Shown here piece after piece: positions 1-7,500 of a stretch of 23,282 nt of DNA. Within the stretch, counting starts at the first letter, position 1. The number at the start of each line of letters is the position of its first letter. Under the pieces are notes generated by a model, which saw nothing but the letters and a program-made list of their open reading frames with translations, was not told where the DNA came from and made no database searches. The stretch is from Victivallales bacterium (GTDB lineage Bacteria > Verrucomicrobiota > Lentisphaeria > Oligosphaerales > Oligosphaeraceae): NCBI GenBank assembly GCA_017964325.1, contig JAGCSE010000120.1, positions 1 to 23,282 on the forward strand. Reading direction: 5' to 3'. Both the position numbers and the translations under genes were made by a program.

Positions 1-725
1 ACGAGTTCCCCGGCGATGAAATTCCGATCATCCACGGTTCCGCCCTTAAGGCTGGTGAAGCTCTCGCCGCCGGTAAGAACTGGGACTGCGAAGAATGCAA
101 GTGCATCTGCGAACTGATGGACGCCGTTGACAACTACATCCCGACGCCCCAGCGCCCGATTGACCAGCCCTTCCTGATGCCGATCGAAGACGTCTTCTCC
201 ATCGAAGGTCGTGGTACGGTCGTCACGGGCCGTGTCGAACGCGGTGTTGTGAAAGTCGGTCAAGAAGTCCAGATCGTCGGTATCAAGGAAACCCAGAAGA
301 CGACGGTTACGGGCGTTGAAATGTTCCGCAAGCTGCTCGACCAGGGCGAAGCTGGTGACAACATCGGCTGCCTGCTCCGCGGCATCAAGAAAGAAGATGT
401 CGAGCGCGGTCAGGTTCTGGCCGTCCCCGGCACCATCACGCCCCATACGAAATTCTCGGGCGAGGTTTACGTCCTGACCAAGGAAGAAGGTGGCCGTCAC
501 AGCGCCTTCAAGCAGGGCTATCGTCCCCAGTTCTATTTCCGTACGACTGACGTGACGGGTATCTGCAACCTTCCCGAAGGCGTGCAGATGGTCATGCCTG
601 GCGACCACATCACCATGAACATCGAGCTGATCGCCCCGATCGCCATGGAGAAGGGACTTCGTTTCGCTATCCGCGAAGGCGGCAAGACCGTCGGCGCTGG
701 CCGCGTTACCGAAATCACGGAATAA
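1..725 (+). CDS. tuf: Elongation factor Tu, 3' portion (5' end outside window)
   Basis: EF-Tu carries aminoacyl-tRNA to the ribosomal A site as a GTP complex in the cytoplasm. The open frame enters from the left edge (first full codon at 3) and gives 240 residues; roughly the first 160 residues, including the GTP-binding P loop, are missing. Visible are the end of the G domain ([10 protein letters not shown]), then domain II ([20 protein letters not shown]) and domain III ([50 protein letters not shown]). The gene ends with tandem TAA stops at 723-728. The linker before domain II carries an odd cluster of four cysteines (codons 87-110). The gene sits directly upstream of rpmG, tRNA-Trp and secE rather than after the EF-G gene. 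Identity is certain from sequence. Confidence 0.98.
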   Translation, partial: EFPGDEIPIIHGSALKAGEALAAGKNWDCEECKCICELMDAVDNYIPTPQRPIDQPFLMPIEDVFSIEGRGTVVTGRVERGVVKVGQEVQIVGIKETQKTTVTGVEMFRKLLDQGEAGDNIGCLLRGIKKEDVERGQVLAVPGTITPHTKFSGEVYVLTKEEGGRHSAFKQGYRPQFYFRTTDVTGICNLPEGVQMVMPGDHITMNIELIAPIAMEKGLRFAIREGGKTVGAGRVTEITE

Positions 726-739
726 TAAAAGCTGTAAGT

Positions 740-767
740 ACACCGCCCGACGGTGGTCGGGCGGTGT
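740..767 (+). terminator. 12-bp perfect hairpin after tuf
   Basis: ACACCGCCCGAC (740-751) pairs perfectly with GTCGGGCGGTGT (756-767) around a GGTG loop. The stem is GC-rich and lies 15 bases after the tuf stop and 27 before the rpmG start. No T run follows, so this is not a classic intrinsic terminator. It could weaken read-through, protect the 3' end of the tuf mRNA, or be a processing site. Confidence 0.5.
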
Positions 768-794
768 GTCAATAGCTAACGAGGAGCATTAACA

Positions 795-962
795 ATGCCA
801 CGTGAAATAGTCATTTTAGCCTGCACGGAGTGCAAGAGCCGTAATTATACGACCACGAAGAACAAGCGTAATACCCCTGGCCGTCTTGAAAAGGTTAAAT
901 TCTGCCCTGTTTGCAATAGGAATGGCAAACCGTCGCGTACTCTTCATCGCGAGACTCGCTGA
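795..962 (+). CDS. rpmG: Large subunit ribosomal protein L33, zinc-binding form
   Basis: L33 is a small protein of the 50S subunit near the E site. The 55-residue product begins [20 protein letters not shown], which is typical L33, and keeps both zinc knuckles: C10-x2-C13 and C37-x2-C40 (CTEC and CPVC). It is therefore the zinc-dependent (C+) version, as opposed to the cysteine-free version that many bacteria use under zinc limitation. Length is normal for the family. The ATG start follows a GAGGAG ribosome binding site (781-786) by 8 bases. It lies between tuf and the tRNA-Trp gene, a common bacterial neighbourhood for L33 next to secE. Confidence 0.96.
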   Translation: MPREIVILACTECKSRNYTTTKNKRNTPGRLEKVKFCPVCNRNGKPSRTLHRETR

Positions 963-1023
963 AGCAAGTCGTTGAATCGGTGCAGGGAAGAAGCAGGAGG
1001 AAAAATAGGACGATGTTCCTTGC

Positions 1024-1099
1024 AGGTGAGTAGCTCAATTGGTAGAGCGGCGGTCTCCAAAACCGCAGGTCGCAGGTTCGATCCCTGTCTCACCTGCCA
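1024..1099 (+). tRNA. trpT: tRNA-Trp (anticodon CCA)
   Basis: A full cloverleaf can be drawn. The acceptor stem is AGGTGAG (1024-1030) with CTCACCT (1089-1095); the D stem is GCTC/GAGC (1033-1036, 1045-1048); the anticodon stem is GCGGT/ACCGC (1050-1054, 1062-1066) with loop CTCCAAA and anticodon CCA at 1057-1059. The T arm has loop TTCGATC (1077-1083). The discriminator base is G (1096), as usual for bacterial tRNA-Trp, and the 3' CCA is encoded (1097-1099). A tRNA-Trp gene between tuf and secE is a recurring bacterial arrangement. Confidence 0.97.
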
Positions 1100-1106
1100 T
1101 TTTTTT

Positions 1107-1137
1107 GAAAACGGGTGTTTTCCGTTTTTGTTTTTTT
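1107..1137 (+). terminator. Terminator-like hairpin after tRNA-Trp
   Basis: AAAACGG (1108-1114) pairs with CCGTTTT (1122-1128) around a 7-base loop, and a T-rich run follows up to 1137. A competing fold pairs GAAAAC with GTTTTC. It is placed right after the tRNA and only 24 bases before secE, so it may be a leaky terminator or a 3' processing signal. Confidence 0.5.
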
Positions 1138-1161
1138 GACGAAGCTAGATTGGAAGAGAAC

Positions 1162-1362
1162 ATGAATAATCCGATTGCAGCAATTAAGAAGCTATATGAT
1201 GAGACGGTTGCCGAGTTGAAGAAATGCACCTGGCCGACTCGTCAGGAGCTGTATGAATCAACGTTGGTCGTTGTCTCTTCCTTGGTATTGCTGAGCGTTT
1301 TCGTCTTTGTCGCGGATAAGCTGTTTTTGCTTGCGGTCAACTGGATTACGGGGATGCATTGA
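1162..1362 (+). CDS. secE: Preprotein translocase subunit SecE
   Basis: SecE is the small clamp subunit of the SecYEG channel in the inner membrane, needed for protein export. The 66-residue product has the family's short single-span form: an amphipathic N-terminal helix (IAAIKKLYDETVAELKKC), the conserved WPTRQEL segment (residues 24-30), and one hydrophobic span at about residues 34-51 (LVVVSSLVLLSVFVFV). The frame stays open upstream into the tRNA, but the ATG at 1162 gives the proper SecE N terminus and has the purine-rich GGAAGAGAA just before it. Its position immediately before nusG is the classic bacterial secE-nusG pair. Confidence 0.95.
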   Translation: MNNPIAAIKKLYDETVAELKKCTWPTRQELYESTLVVVSSLVLLSVFVFVADKLFLLAVNWITGMH

Positions 1363-1473
1363 TGCAGCCTTGAATCGGTTGTCGGGGGCGTGTTTCGAAT
1401 TTGCGAAATGGCGATTGCGGGTATGGAAGGTCGCGAAGCAAGATTGAGAATCTCTTTAGGAGTGCAGTAGTTT

Positions 1474-2046
1474 ATGGAGCCAATGGACAAATCCAAATGG
1501 TACACGGTTCAGGTGATGTCCGGCCAGGAGCGCCGAGTTAGAGAATACCTGACCAACCGTCATCAGCAGAATTTGACCAATGGCATTGACGACGGTTTGC
1601 AGGAAGTGCTTGTCCCGACGAAGCGCATCACGGAGCGCAAGAACGGGAAAGTAACTGACCGTGTTGTCTTGTTCTATCCCGGATATGTGTTTGTACGCGC
1701 CGTGTTGTTTGACGATGCGACGGGACGGATCATTCCCGAACATTGGCTTTTCATCAAAGAGACGAAAGGCGTCATCAATTTCATGGGCGGCGAGCATCCG
1801 TTGCCCCTTTCCGACGAAGAAGTCGAAGGGTTGATGCAGTCCGAGGAAGAGAAGAACCAGCCGCGTGTCGAGAAGATTTGGAATGTCGGTGAGACCGTCA
1901 TTATCAAGGAAGGTGTCTTTGAGGGCAGCGAAGGGACGATTGAGGAAGTTGACAGCGACCGCAAACGTCTGAAGCTGAGTGTGGTGATGTTCGGGCGTTC
2001 GACACCTTGTGAATTGGATTTCTGGCAGGTGGACCGTCCACAATAA
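1474..2046 (+). CDS. nusG: Transcription elongation/antitermination factor NusG
   Basis: NusG binds RNA polymerase across the DNA cleft, promotes elongation, and links the polymerase to Rho or to ribosomal protein S10. The 190-residue product has an NGN domain starting KWYTVQVMSGQERRV (residues 8-22) with the FYPGYVFV core (67-74), and a KOW domain at about 138-165 (VGETVIIKEGVFEGSEGTIE). Length is typical. The ATG at 1474 follows AGGAG (1458-1462) by 11 bases; a second in-frame ATG at 1483 is possible. Its partners rpoB, rpoC and rpsJ are all encoded downstream in this window. Confidence 0.97.
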   Translation: MEPMDKSKWYTVQVMSGQERRVREYLTNRHQQNLTNGIDDGLQEVLVPTKRITERKNGKVTDRVVLFYPGYVFVRAVLFDDATGRIIPEHWLFIKETKGVINFMGGEHPLPLSDEEVEGLMQSEEEKNQPRVEKIWNVGETVIIKEGVFEGSEGTIEEVDSDRKRLKLSVVMFGRSTPCELDFWQVDRPQ

Positions 2047-2140
2047 TCTGGATGGTTGAAGAACTGTTACAATAAGCGACGCGATTTCGGGAGGATTCCT
2101 GCCAGTCCGTACCGATGTTGCGCAAGAGAAGAAGACGATT

Positions 2141-2575
2141 ATGGCAAAAAAAGTCGTTGGAGAAGTGCGTTTGCAGATTCCTGCTGGCGCGGCCAATCCA
2201 GCTCCGCCCGTCGGGCCGAGCCTGGGTCAGGCAGGCGTCAACATCATGGAGTTCTGCAAGCAGTTCAACGCGGCGACCCAGGCGCAGTCGGGATTGATCA
2301 TTCCGGTTGTGATCACTGTTTACCAGGACCGTTCCTTCACGTTCATCACGAAATCCCCACCTGCGGCCGTTCTTCTTAAGAAGGCCGCGAACATCGCGTC
2401 TGGTGCGAAGACACCTGGCCGTGAAGTGGTGGCGAAGGTCAACCGCAAGCAACTCGAAGAAATTGCGAAGACCAAGGAAAAGGACTTGAACGCGAAGAGT
2501 CTGGAGGCTGCAGTGAAGATTATCGCTGGGACGGCGCGTAGCATGGGCATTGAGGTGGTCGATGAAGAAAAGTAA
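2141..2575 (+). CDS. rplK: Large subunit ribosomal protein L11
   Basis: L11 forms the GTPase-associated centre of the 50S subunit with 23S rRNA and the L10-L7/L12 stalk. The 144-residue product has the N-terminal [20 protein letters not shown] segment (residues about 21-40), which is the proline-rich hinge region, followed by the C-terminal RNA-binding domain. Length matches the family (about 141-145). The ATG at 2141 lies behind the purine-rich AAGAGAAGAAGA. Its end overlaps the start of rplA by 14 bases, consistent with translational coupling of the L11 and L1 genes. Confidence 0.97.
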   Translation: MAKKVVGEVRLQIPAGAANPAPPVGPSLGQAGVNIMEFCKQFNAATQAQSGLIIPVVITVYQDRSFTFITKSPPAAVLLKKAANIASGAKTPGREVVAKVNRKQLEEIAKTKEKDLNAKSLEAAVKIIAGTARSMGIEVVDEEK

Positions 2576-3257
2576 ACTTTATCGCGCCCGGCTGGCAAAG
2601 TTTTCTCGTGCTGAATACTATTCGATTGAGGATGGTATGAAGGCGCTGAAATCGATGCCTACCGCCAAATTTGACGAGACAGTGGAGCTCAGCTTCCGTC
2701 TCGGCATTGACCCCCGCCAGTCGGATCAGATTGTCCGTGGCGCCATGGTCCTTCCTCAAGGGACGGGCAAAAAGCAGACAGTCGTAGTGATTGCCGAGGG
2801 TGAATTCGCACAGCGTGCAAAAGACGCAGGTGCAGACGAAGTCGGCTATGAGGAGCTGATTCAGAGAATCAAAGGCGGTTGGCTGGAGTTCGACGTTTTG
2901 ATTGCGACTCCGTCGGCCATGAAGGAAGTCCGGACATTGGGTAGAGTGTTGGGTCCTCGCGGCCTGATGCCGAATCCTAAGACTGGGACGGTTACGGAAG
3001 ACACGGCGACAGCCGTACGTGAGGCGAAAGCCGGACGTGTGGAGTATCGCTGTGACCGTGCCGGTGTAGTGAACGTGCCGATTGGCAAGCTGTCGTTCAG
3101 CGCAGAGGCGTTGGTTGAGAACGCGAATGCTGTTCTCGCAACGATACTACGCGCCCGTCCGGCGGCTGCGAAAGGCATCTATCTGCAGTCTTGGACGTTG
3201 AGTAGCACAATGAGTCCTGGTATCCGTTTGGATGCCAAATCCGCAGCAAAGGCGTAA
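2562..3257 (+). CDS. rplA: Large subunit ribosomal protein L1
   Basis: L1 builds the mobile L1 stalk that helps move deacylated tRNA out of the E site; in many bacteria it also represses its own L11-L1 mRNA. The 231-residue product has the conserved N-terminal [14 protein letters not shown] segment, the [19 protein letters not shown] motif, and the [12 protein letters not shown] motif (around residue 130). I chose ATG 2562 over the upstream TTG at 2550 because GAGG at 2552-2555 gives a well-placed ribosome binding site and the length fits L1. The start lies inside rplK. No L1-binding operator could be identified by eye. Confidence 0.96.
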   Translation: MKKSKLYRARLAKFSRAEYYSIEDGMKALKSMPTAKFDETVELSFRLGIDPRQSDQIVRGAMVLPQGTGKKQTVVVIAEGEFAQRAKDAGADEVGYEELIQRIKGGWLEFDVLIATPSAMKEVRTLGRVLGPRGLMPNPKTGTVTEDTATAVREAKAGRVEYRCDRAGVVNVPIGKLSFSAEALVENANAVLATILRARPAAAKGIYLQSWTLSSTMSPGIRLDAKSAAKA

Positions 3258-3260
3258 ACC

Positions 3261-3788
3261 ATGAGAGCAGAAAAACAACAAATGGTTGCAGCCGTGAGCG
3301 AGATGCTGAAGGATCGCCCTGCGTTTCTGATCAGCTATCAAGGCTTGACGGCCAATGTTTTCAATGAATTTCGTGGTAAGCTGACAGCCATCGGGGCCGA
3401 GTGCCACGTGGTGAAGAACACGATCGTGAAGAAAGCCGCGGAGAAATTGGGCTTGGATAATCTGGCGGGTTTTTCCCTTTCGGGTAACACGGCTCTTGTG
3501 AGCGGTGACTGTGATGCCGTCCAGATTGCGAAACTGGTTCGCGAATTTGCCAAGTCGAAGGAACAGGTGAAGGTGAAATGCGGGATGCTGGAGGGGAATC
3601 TCCTTGCTCCGGCCGATGTTGACGCCCTTGCTGACCTTCCTTCCCGGGAAGTGCTTCTTGCCCAGTTGCTGGGCTTGCTGCAGGCTCCTGGAAGCCAACT
3701 GGTCCGTGTGCTCAACGCCAAAGTGGCGAGCATTGTTTATGTGTTGGATGCTTACTGCAAATCGAAAGAGAAAGAGCAGGTAGCTTAA
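3261..3788 (+). CDS. rplJ: Large subunit ribosomal protein L10
   Basis: L10 anchors the L7/L12 dimers to the 50S subunit, forming the stalk that recruits translation GTPases. The 175-residue product shows the L10 N-terminal fold ([20 protein letters not shown], then [11 protein letters not shown]) and an alpha-helical C-terminal tail, where L12 dimers bind. The start is only 3 bases after the rplA stop, with AAAGG just upstream. There is therefore no room for the long L10 leader that autoregulates this gene in gamma-proteobacteria and Bacillus; any feedback must act elsewhere. Confidence 0.95.
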   Translation: MRAEKQQMVAAVSEMLKDRPAFLISYQGLTANVFNEFRGKLTAIGAECHVVKNTIVKKAAEKLGLDNLAGFSLSGNTALVSGDCDAVQIAKLVREFAKSKEQVKVKCGMLEGNLLAPADVDALADLPSREVLLAQLLGLLQAPGSQLVRVLNAKVASIVYVLDAYCKSKEKEQVA

Positions 3789-3813
3789 GCAAGAAAAATT
3801 GGAGAATACACCA

Positions 3814-4218
3814 ATGTCGGAAGAAAAAGTTGCAGTTGATGCGAAGATGGAAGAGTTCATCTCCTACATCGAAGGTTTGACGGTTCTGGAAGTCAGCAAG
3901 CTGGTCAAGGCTCTTGAAGAGCGTCTTGGTGTCAGCGCGGCCGCTCCTGTGGCGGTTGCCGCTGCCGCTCCGGCCGGCGGTGCTGCCGCTCCGGCTGAAG
4001 AAGAGAAGACCGAGTTCAATGTCATCCTGGTGGATGCCGGTGCGAACAAGATCAACGTGATCAAGGAAGTCCGTGGCATCACGGGTCTTGGCTTGGCGGA
4101 ATCGAAGAATCTGGTTACGGAAGCCCCGAAGCCGGTCAAGACTGGCGTCAGCAAGGACGAGGCCAACGAAATCAAGAAGAAGCTGGAAGATGCTGGCGCG
4201 AAGGTCGAAATCAAGTAA
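3814..4218 (+). CDS. rplL: Large subunit ribosomal protein L7/L12
   Basis: L7/L12 is the multi-copy stalk protein that contacts EF-Tu, EF-G, IF2 and RF3. The 134-residue product has the N-terminal dimerisation domain (about 1-38), an Ala/Pro-rich hinge with several alanine repeats (about 41-62), and the globular C-terminal domain ([20 protein letters not shown], then the [19 protein letters not shown] helix region). The ATG at 3814 follows GGAG (3801-3804) by 9 bases; the TTG at 3799 would add five unneeded residues. A long spacer with a terminator signal follows, so this gene ends the first ribosomal protein unit. Confidence 0.97.
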   Translation: MSEEKVAVDAKMEEFISYIEGLTVLEVSKLVKALEERLGVSAAAPVAVAAAAPAGGAAAPAEEEKTEFNVILVDAGANKINVIKEVRGITGLGLAESKNLVTEAPKPVKTGVSKDEANEIKKKLEDAGAKVEIK

Positions 4219-4563
4219 ATCTTCGTATTTTGATGAACGGCGGATCCGGTATTCGCAAGAGGCCGGATCCACGTTCGATTTCTTGGGGGGCGCACCCCAT
4301 TGTGGATTGTTTCAGAAAACAATGGCAAGAGGTGACGAGCAGGATGAAAACAGGGGGGCTGCAAGGGAAGAAGAAACATTGGATTTGCTTCGGAAGTTGG
4401 TGAATTTGGTCCAACTCCGTTTTTTTGTTATGCCCGACGCGACGGCGGCGGGTTGAGAAGTGGTTGAAGCGGCACGGAGGAGCGTGCTGAACGAAGGTTG
4501 AATTAACGTCACGGTCGTCGTGCGCAAAGGCCACGCAGCCAGGAACCATACAGGCGGGGAAAC
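4219..4563 (+). other. 345-bp rplL-rpoB spacer with several hairpins, no gene
   Basis: No credible ORF is present. The first hairpin pairs GGATCCGG (4242-4249) with CCGGATCC (4263-4270). The second pairs CCATTGT (4297-4303) with ACAATGG (4319-4325). The third is an intrinsic terminator (listed separately). From 4427 to 4563 I find no convincing -35/-10 pair, so rpoB may depend on read-through. In E. coli the same spacer holds a partial terminator and an RNase III site; a similar role here is an inference. Confidence 0.6.
4391..4426 (+). terminator. Intrinsic terminator or attenuator between rplL and rpoB
   Basis: CGGAAGTTGG (4391-4400) pairs with CCAACTCCG (4411-4419), giving nine base pairs with A4394 bulged and a 10-base loop. 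Seven Ts follow at once (4420-4426). This is a good Rho-independent terminator shape. Because rpoB has no clear promoter of its own downstream, partial read-through (attenuation) seems more likely than a full stop. Confidence 0.75.
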
Positions 4564-7500
4564 ATGTCGGAACGCAAGAATTTTGGTTGTCTGAAAAAGG
4601 AAGTGCTGGACATTCCAGATCTTATCGAGATTCAAACAAAGTCATTTTCAGATTTTCTACAGAAGGATACACCACCAGAGGAGAGGCTGAACCAAGGGTT
4701 GCAGGAAGCCTTCAAGGATATTTTTCCTGCGCAGAAGGAGGCTGACAGCAAAGCCACTTTGGAATTTGTAAAATACGAGATTGGCGAGCCCAAGAAGGGG
4801 TTGGTCGAATGCTTGAAGGACGGTTTGACCTATCAGGCTGCGTTGAACGTGACGTTCCGCCTCCATACGGCCAACGGCAAGGATGTCAAAGAGGAAAGCA
4901 TTTACATTGGCGATATTCCGTTGATGACGGAACGCGGGTCGTTTGTCATCAATGGTGCGGAGCGTGTCATTGTCAGCCAATTGCATCGTTCGCCGGGTGT
5001 GAGTTTTGAACGCAGCCGCCATGCCAGCGGCAAGATGCTGTGCTCCTATAAAGTGATTGCCGACCATGGTTCATGGCTTGAAGTGCAGTTTGACCAGAGC
5101 GACTGCATCCAGATTTACCTTGACCGCAAGCGTCGTCGCCGCAAGTTCCTCATCAGCACGTTTTTGCGTGCATTCGGCTATAATGGCAACGAGGATATCC
5201 TTGATGCCGTGTACTATCTGGAAGAACAGCCGTTGACGGAACTGGTCAAATTGGACGATCCGTCGAAGGTCTATATCGTGAACGACATCAAGGCTTCTGG
5301 AAAAGACGGTGCCGTGATTGTCGAAAAGCTTGCGCCTTGCAGCGAACTGGTCTTTGACGCCTTGAAGGAAAAAAACATCAAGAAGGTGAAGGTCGTCCAT
5401 ACGGATTGCTTGGTCGAGGAACTAAACGCACGCCAGATAGAGAAGCTTCTGGAGATGGACAAGGAAGACTTGGCCTACAAGCTCGAAAACGAAGGCTGGC
5501 GCACGGGCAATGCTGTGTTTGTGACGACCCGCACTATCCAGACGCCTGACTTGCGGGAAGTTGAAGTCAAGGAACTATATGACAAATGCGATGCCCTTAC
5601 GGCGAAGACAGGTGCTGTAAAGGTTGTTGAACGCTATACGAAAGTGACGGCTGAAATACTGGAGGCCTTGCTGGCTGCCATGAGGGAAGTCGAAGAAGAC
5701 CGCGAGCGGGTTGCCATGGCGGAGCCGAGCTTCAATCTTGACTATGAATATGGTGTTTCCATCCGTCTGCTTCGCGCAGGAAAGGGAGGCGATTATTTCA
5801 TCCGCTGCCTTCAGAAGGACACCATCATGACGACGGAAGATGCGCAGAAGGAAATCTACAGGCGCATGCGTCCGCAGGATCCGCCGACGGCCGCTACCGC
5901 ACGTCAGCTTTTCAAGCGTCTGTTCGAAGACCCGCGTCGTTACAATCTTGGTCTGGTTGGTCGTTTTAAGATGAACCAGAGCCTGCATTTGAATTGGGGG
6001 CGTCGTCAGTGCGTGTTGACCAAGCAGGACATCGCCCGTTCCACCGCGTTGCTTATGTATCTGCACAACGGCATCGGAAAAGACGATGACATCGACCATC
6101 TGGGCCGTCGCCGCGTCCGTACGGTGGGCGAACTGCTGCAGAAGCAATGCCAGGTAGGTTTAACGCGTATGGCGACGTTGATGAAGGACAAGCTGGACAA
6201 TACGTCCGACGAGCCGACCATCGTTAAGCTAGTGAACACGAAAGTCCTCAGCGGCGTAATTCGCGATTTCTTCGGACGCAATCAGTTGAGCCAGTTCATG
6301 GATCAGACGAACTGCCTTGCGGAGTTGACGAACAAACGTCGTCTGAGTGCCTTGGGACCTGGCGGCTTGACTCGTGAGCGTGCAGGCTTCGAAGTCCGCG
6401 ACGTCCATTCCAGCCATTATGGCCGTGTCTGCCCGATTGAGACTCCTGAAGGTCCGAACATCGGTTTGATTTCGTCTTTGGCCCTCTATGGGAAGATTGA
6501 TGAATACGGATTCATCGAAGCTCCGTATCGTCAGGTCAAAGATATGAAAGTCACTGATAAAGTGGAATATCTGACTGCTGACGAAGAGGAGGCATTCGTC
6601 ATTGCGCAGGCGAATGCGCCACAGGCCGAAGACGGCACGTTGCTGAACCGCGATGTCCTCTGCCGCTATGCCGGTGAATCAGGCGAGTTCGAACGCGAGA
6701 AGGTCCAGTATATCGACGTTTCGCCTGAACAGATGATCAGCGCGGCGGCAGGTCTGATTCCGTTCTTGGAGCACGACGATGCAAACCGCGCCTTGATGGG
6801 GTCTAACATGCAACGCCAGGCCGTTCCGCTTCTGCGGTCGGAACGCCCGCTGGTCGGTACGGGTCTTGAGGAAGTCGTTGCTCGTGATTCACGTGCTACG
6901 ATGAATGCCCGCGAGGACGGTATCGTTGCGAGCGCGAACGCGGAGCGCATTGTCACCACGAAGGACGGCAAGTCTCCCGAAGAAACTGCGTATCCGGAGT
7001 CTGTCCAGGAATACAATCTGTACAAATTCCTCCGCACGAACGCATCGACGCTGCTCAACCAGCGGCCGATTGTTCGCCGCGGTGACGTGGTGAAGAAAGG
7101 GCAGGCCATTGCGGACGGTGCTTCGACGGATGGCGGCGAGCTTGCGTTGGGCCGCAACGTCTTGGTGGCGTTCATGCCGTGGCATGGATACAATTTCGAA
7201 GACGCCATCATCATCAGCGAGAAGCTGGTGGCCAATGACGTCTATACGAGCATCCATGTGAGTTTGGAGGATGTCCAGGCCCGTGAAACAAAGCTCGGTC
7301 CAGAGGAAATCACCCGAGACATTCCGAACGAAGGCGAAGAAGCGTTGCGCAACCTCGATGCGGATGGCATCGTGCGCGTTGGCGCGGAGGTGAAGCCAGG
7401 CGATATCCTTGTCGGCAAGATCACGCCGAAGAACGAGCCTGATCTGGCGCCGGAGGAACGTTTGATGAAGGCGATCTTCGGCGAAAAGGCGAGCGATGTC

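Noticed and set aside
995..1033. AGGAGG followed by ATG and a six-codon frame (MFLAGE) ending in the tRNA
   Set aside because: The spacing is long (12 bases), the frame is tiny and it overlaps the tRNA 5' end; more likely chance or part of the tRNA leader.
1039..1161. Upstream extension of secE through the tRNA gene
   Set aside because: The added residues are encoded by tRNA sequence, and ATG 1162 gives a normal SecE N terminus.
2056..2379. A 107-codon plus-strand frame overlapping nusG-rplK
   Set aside because: It is out of frame with rplK, which is certain, and its sequence has no family features.
4431..4457. Eight-codon ORF (MPDATAAG) after the rplL-rpoB terminator
   Set aside because: No ribosome binding site; it starts directly after the T run and has no sign of a leader peptide function.
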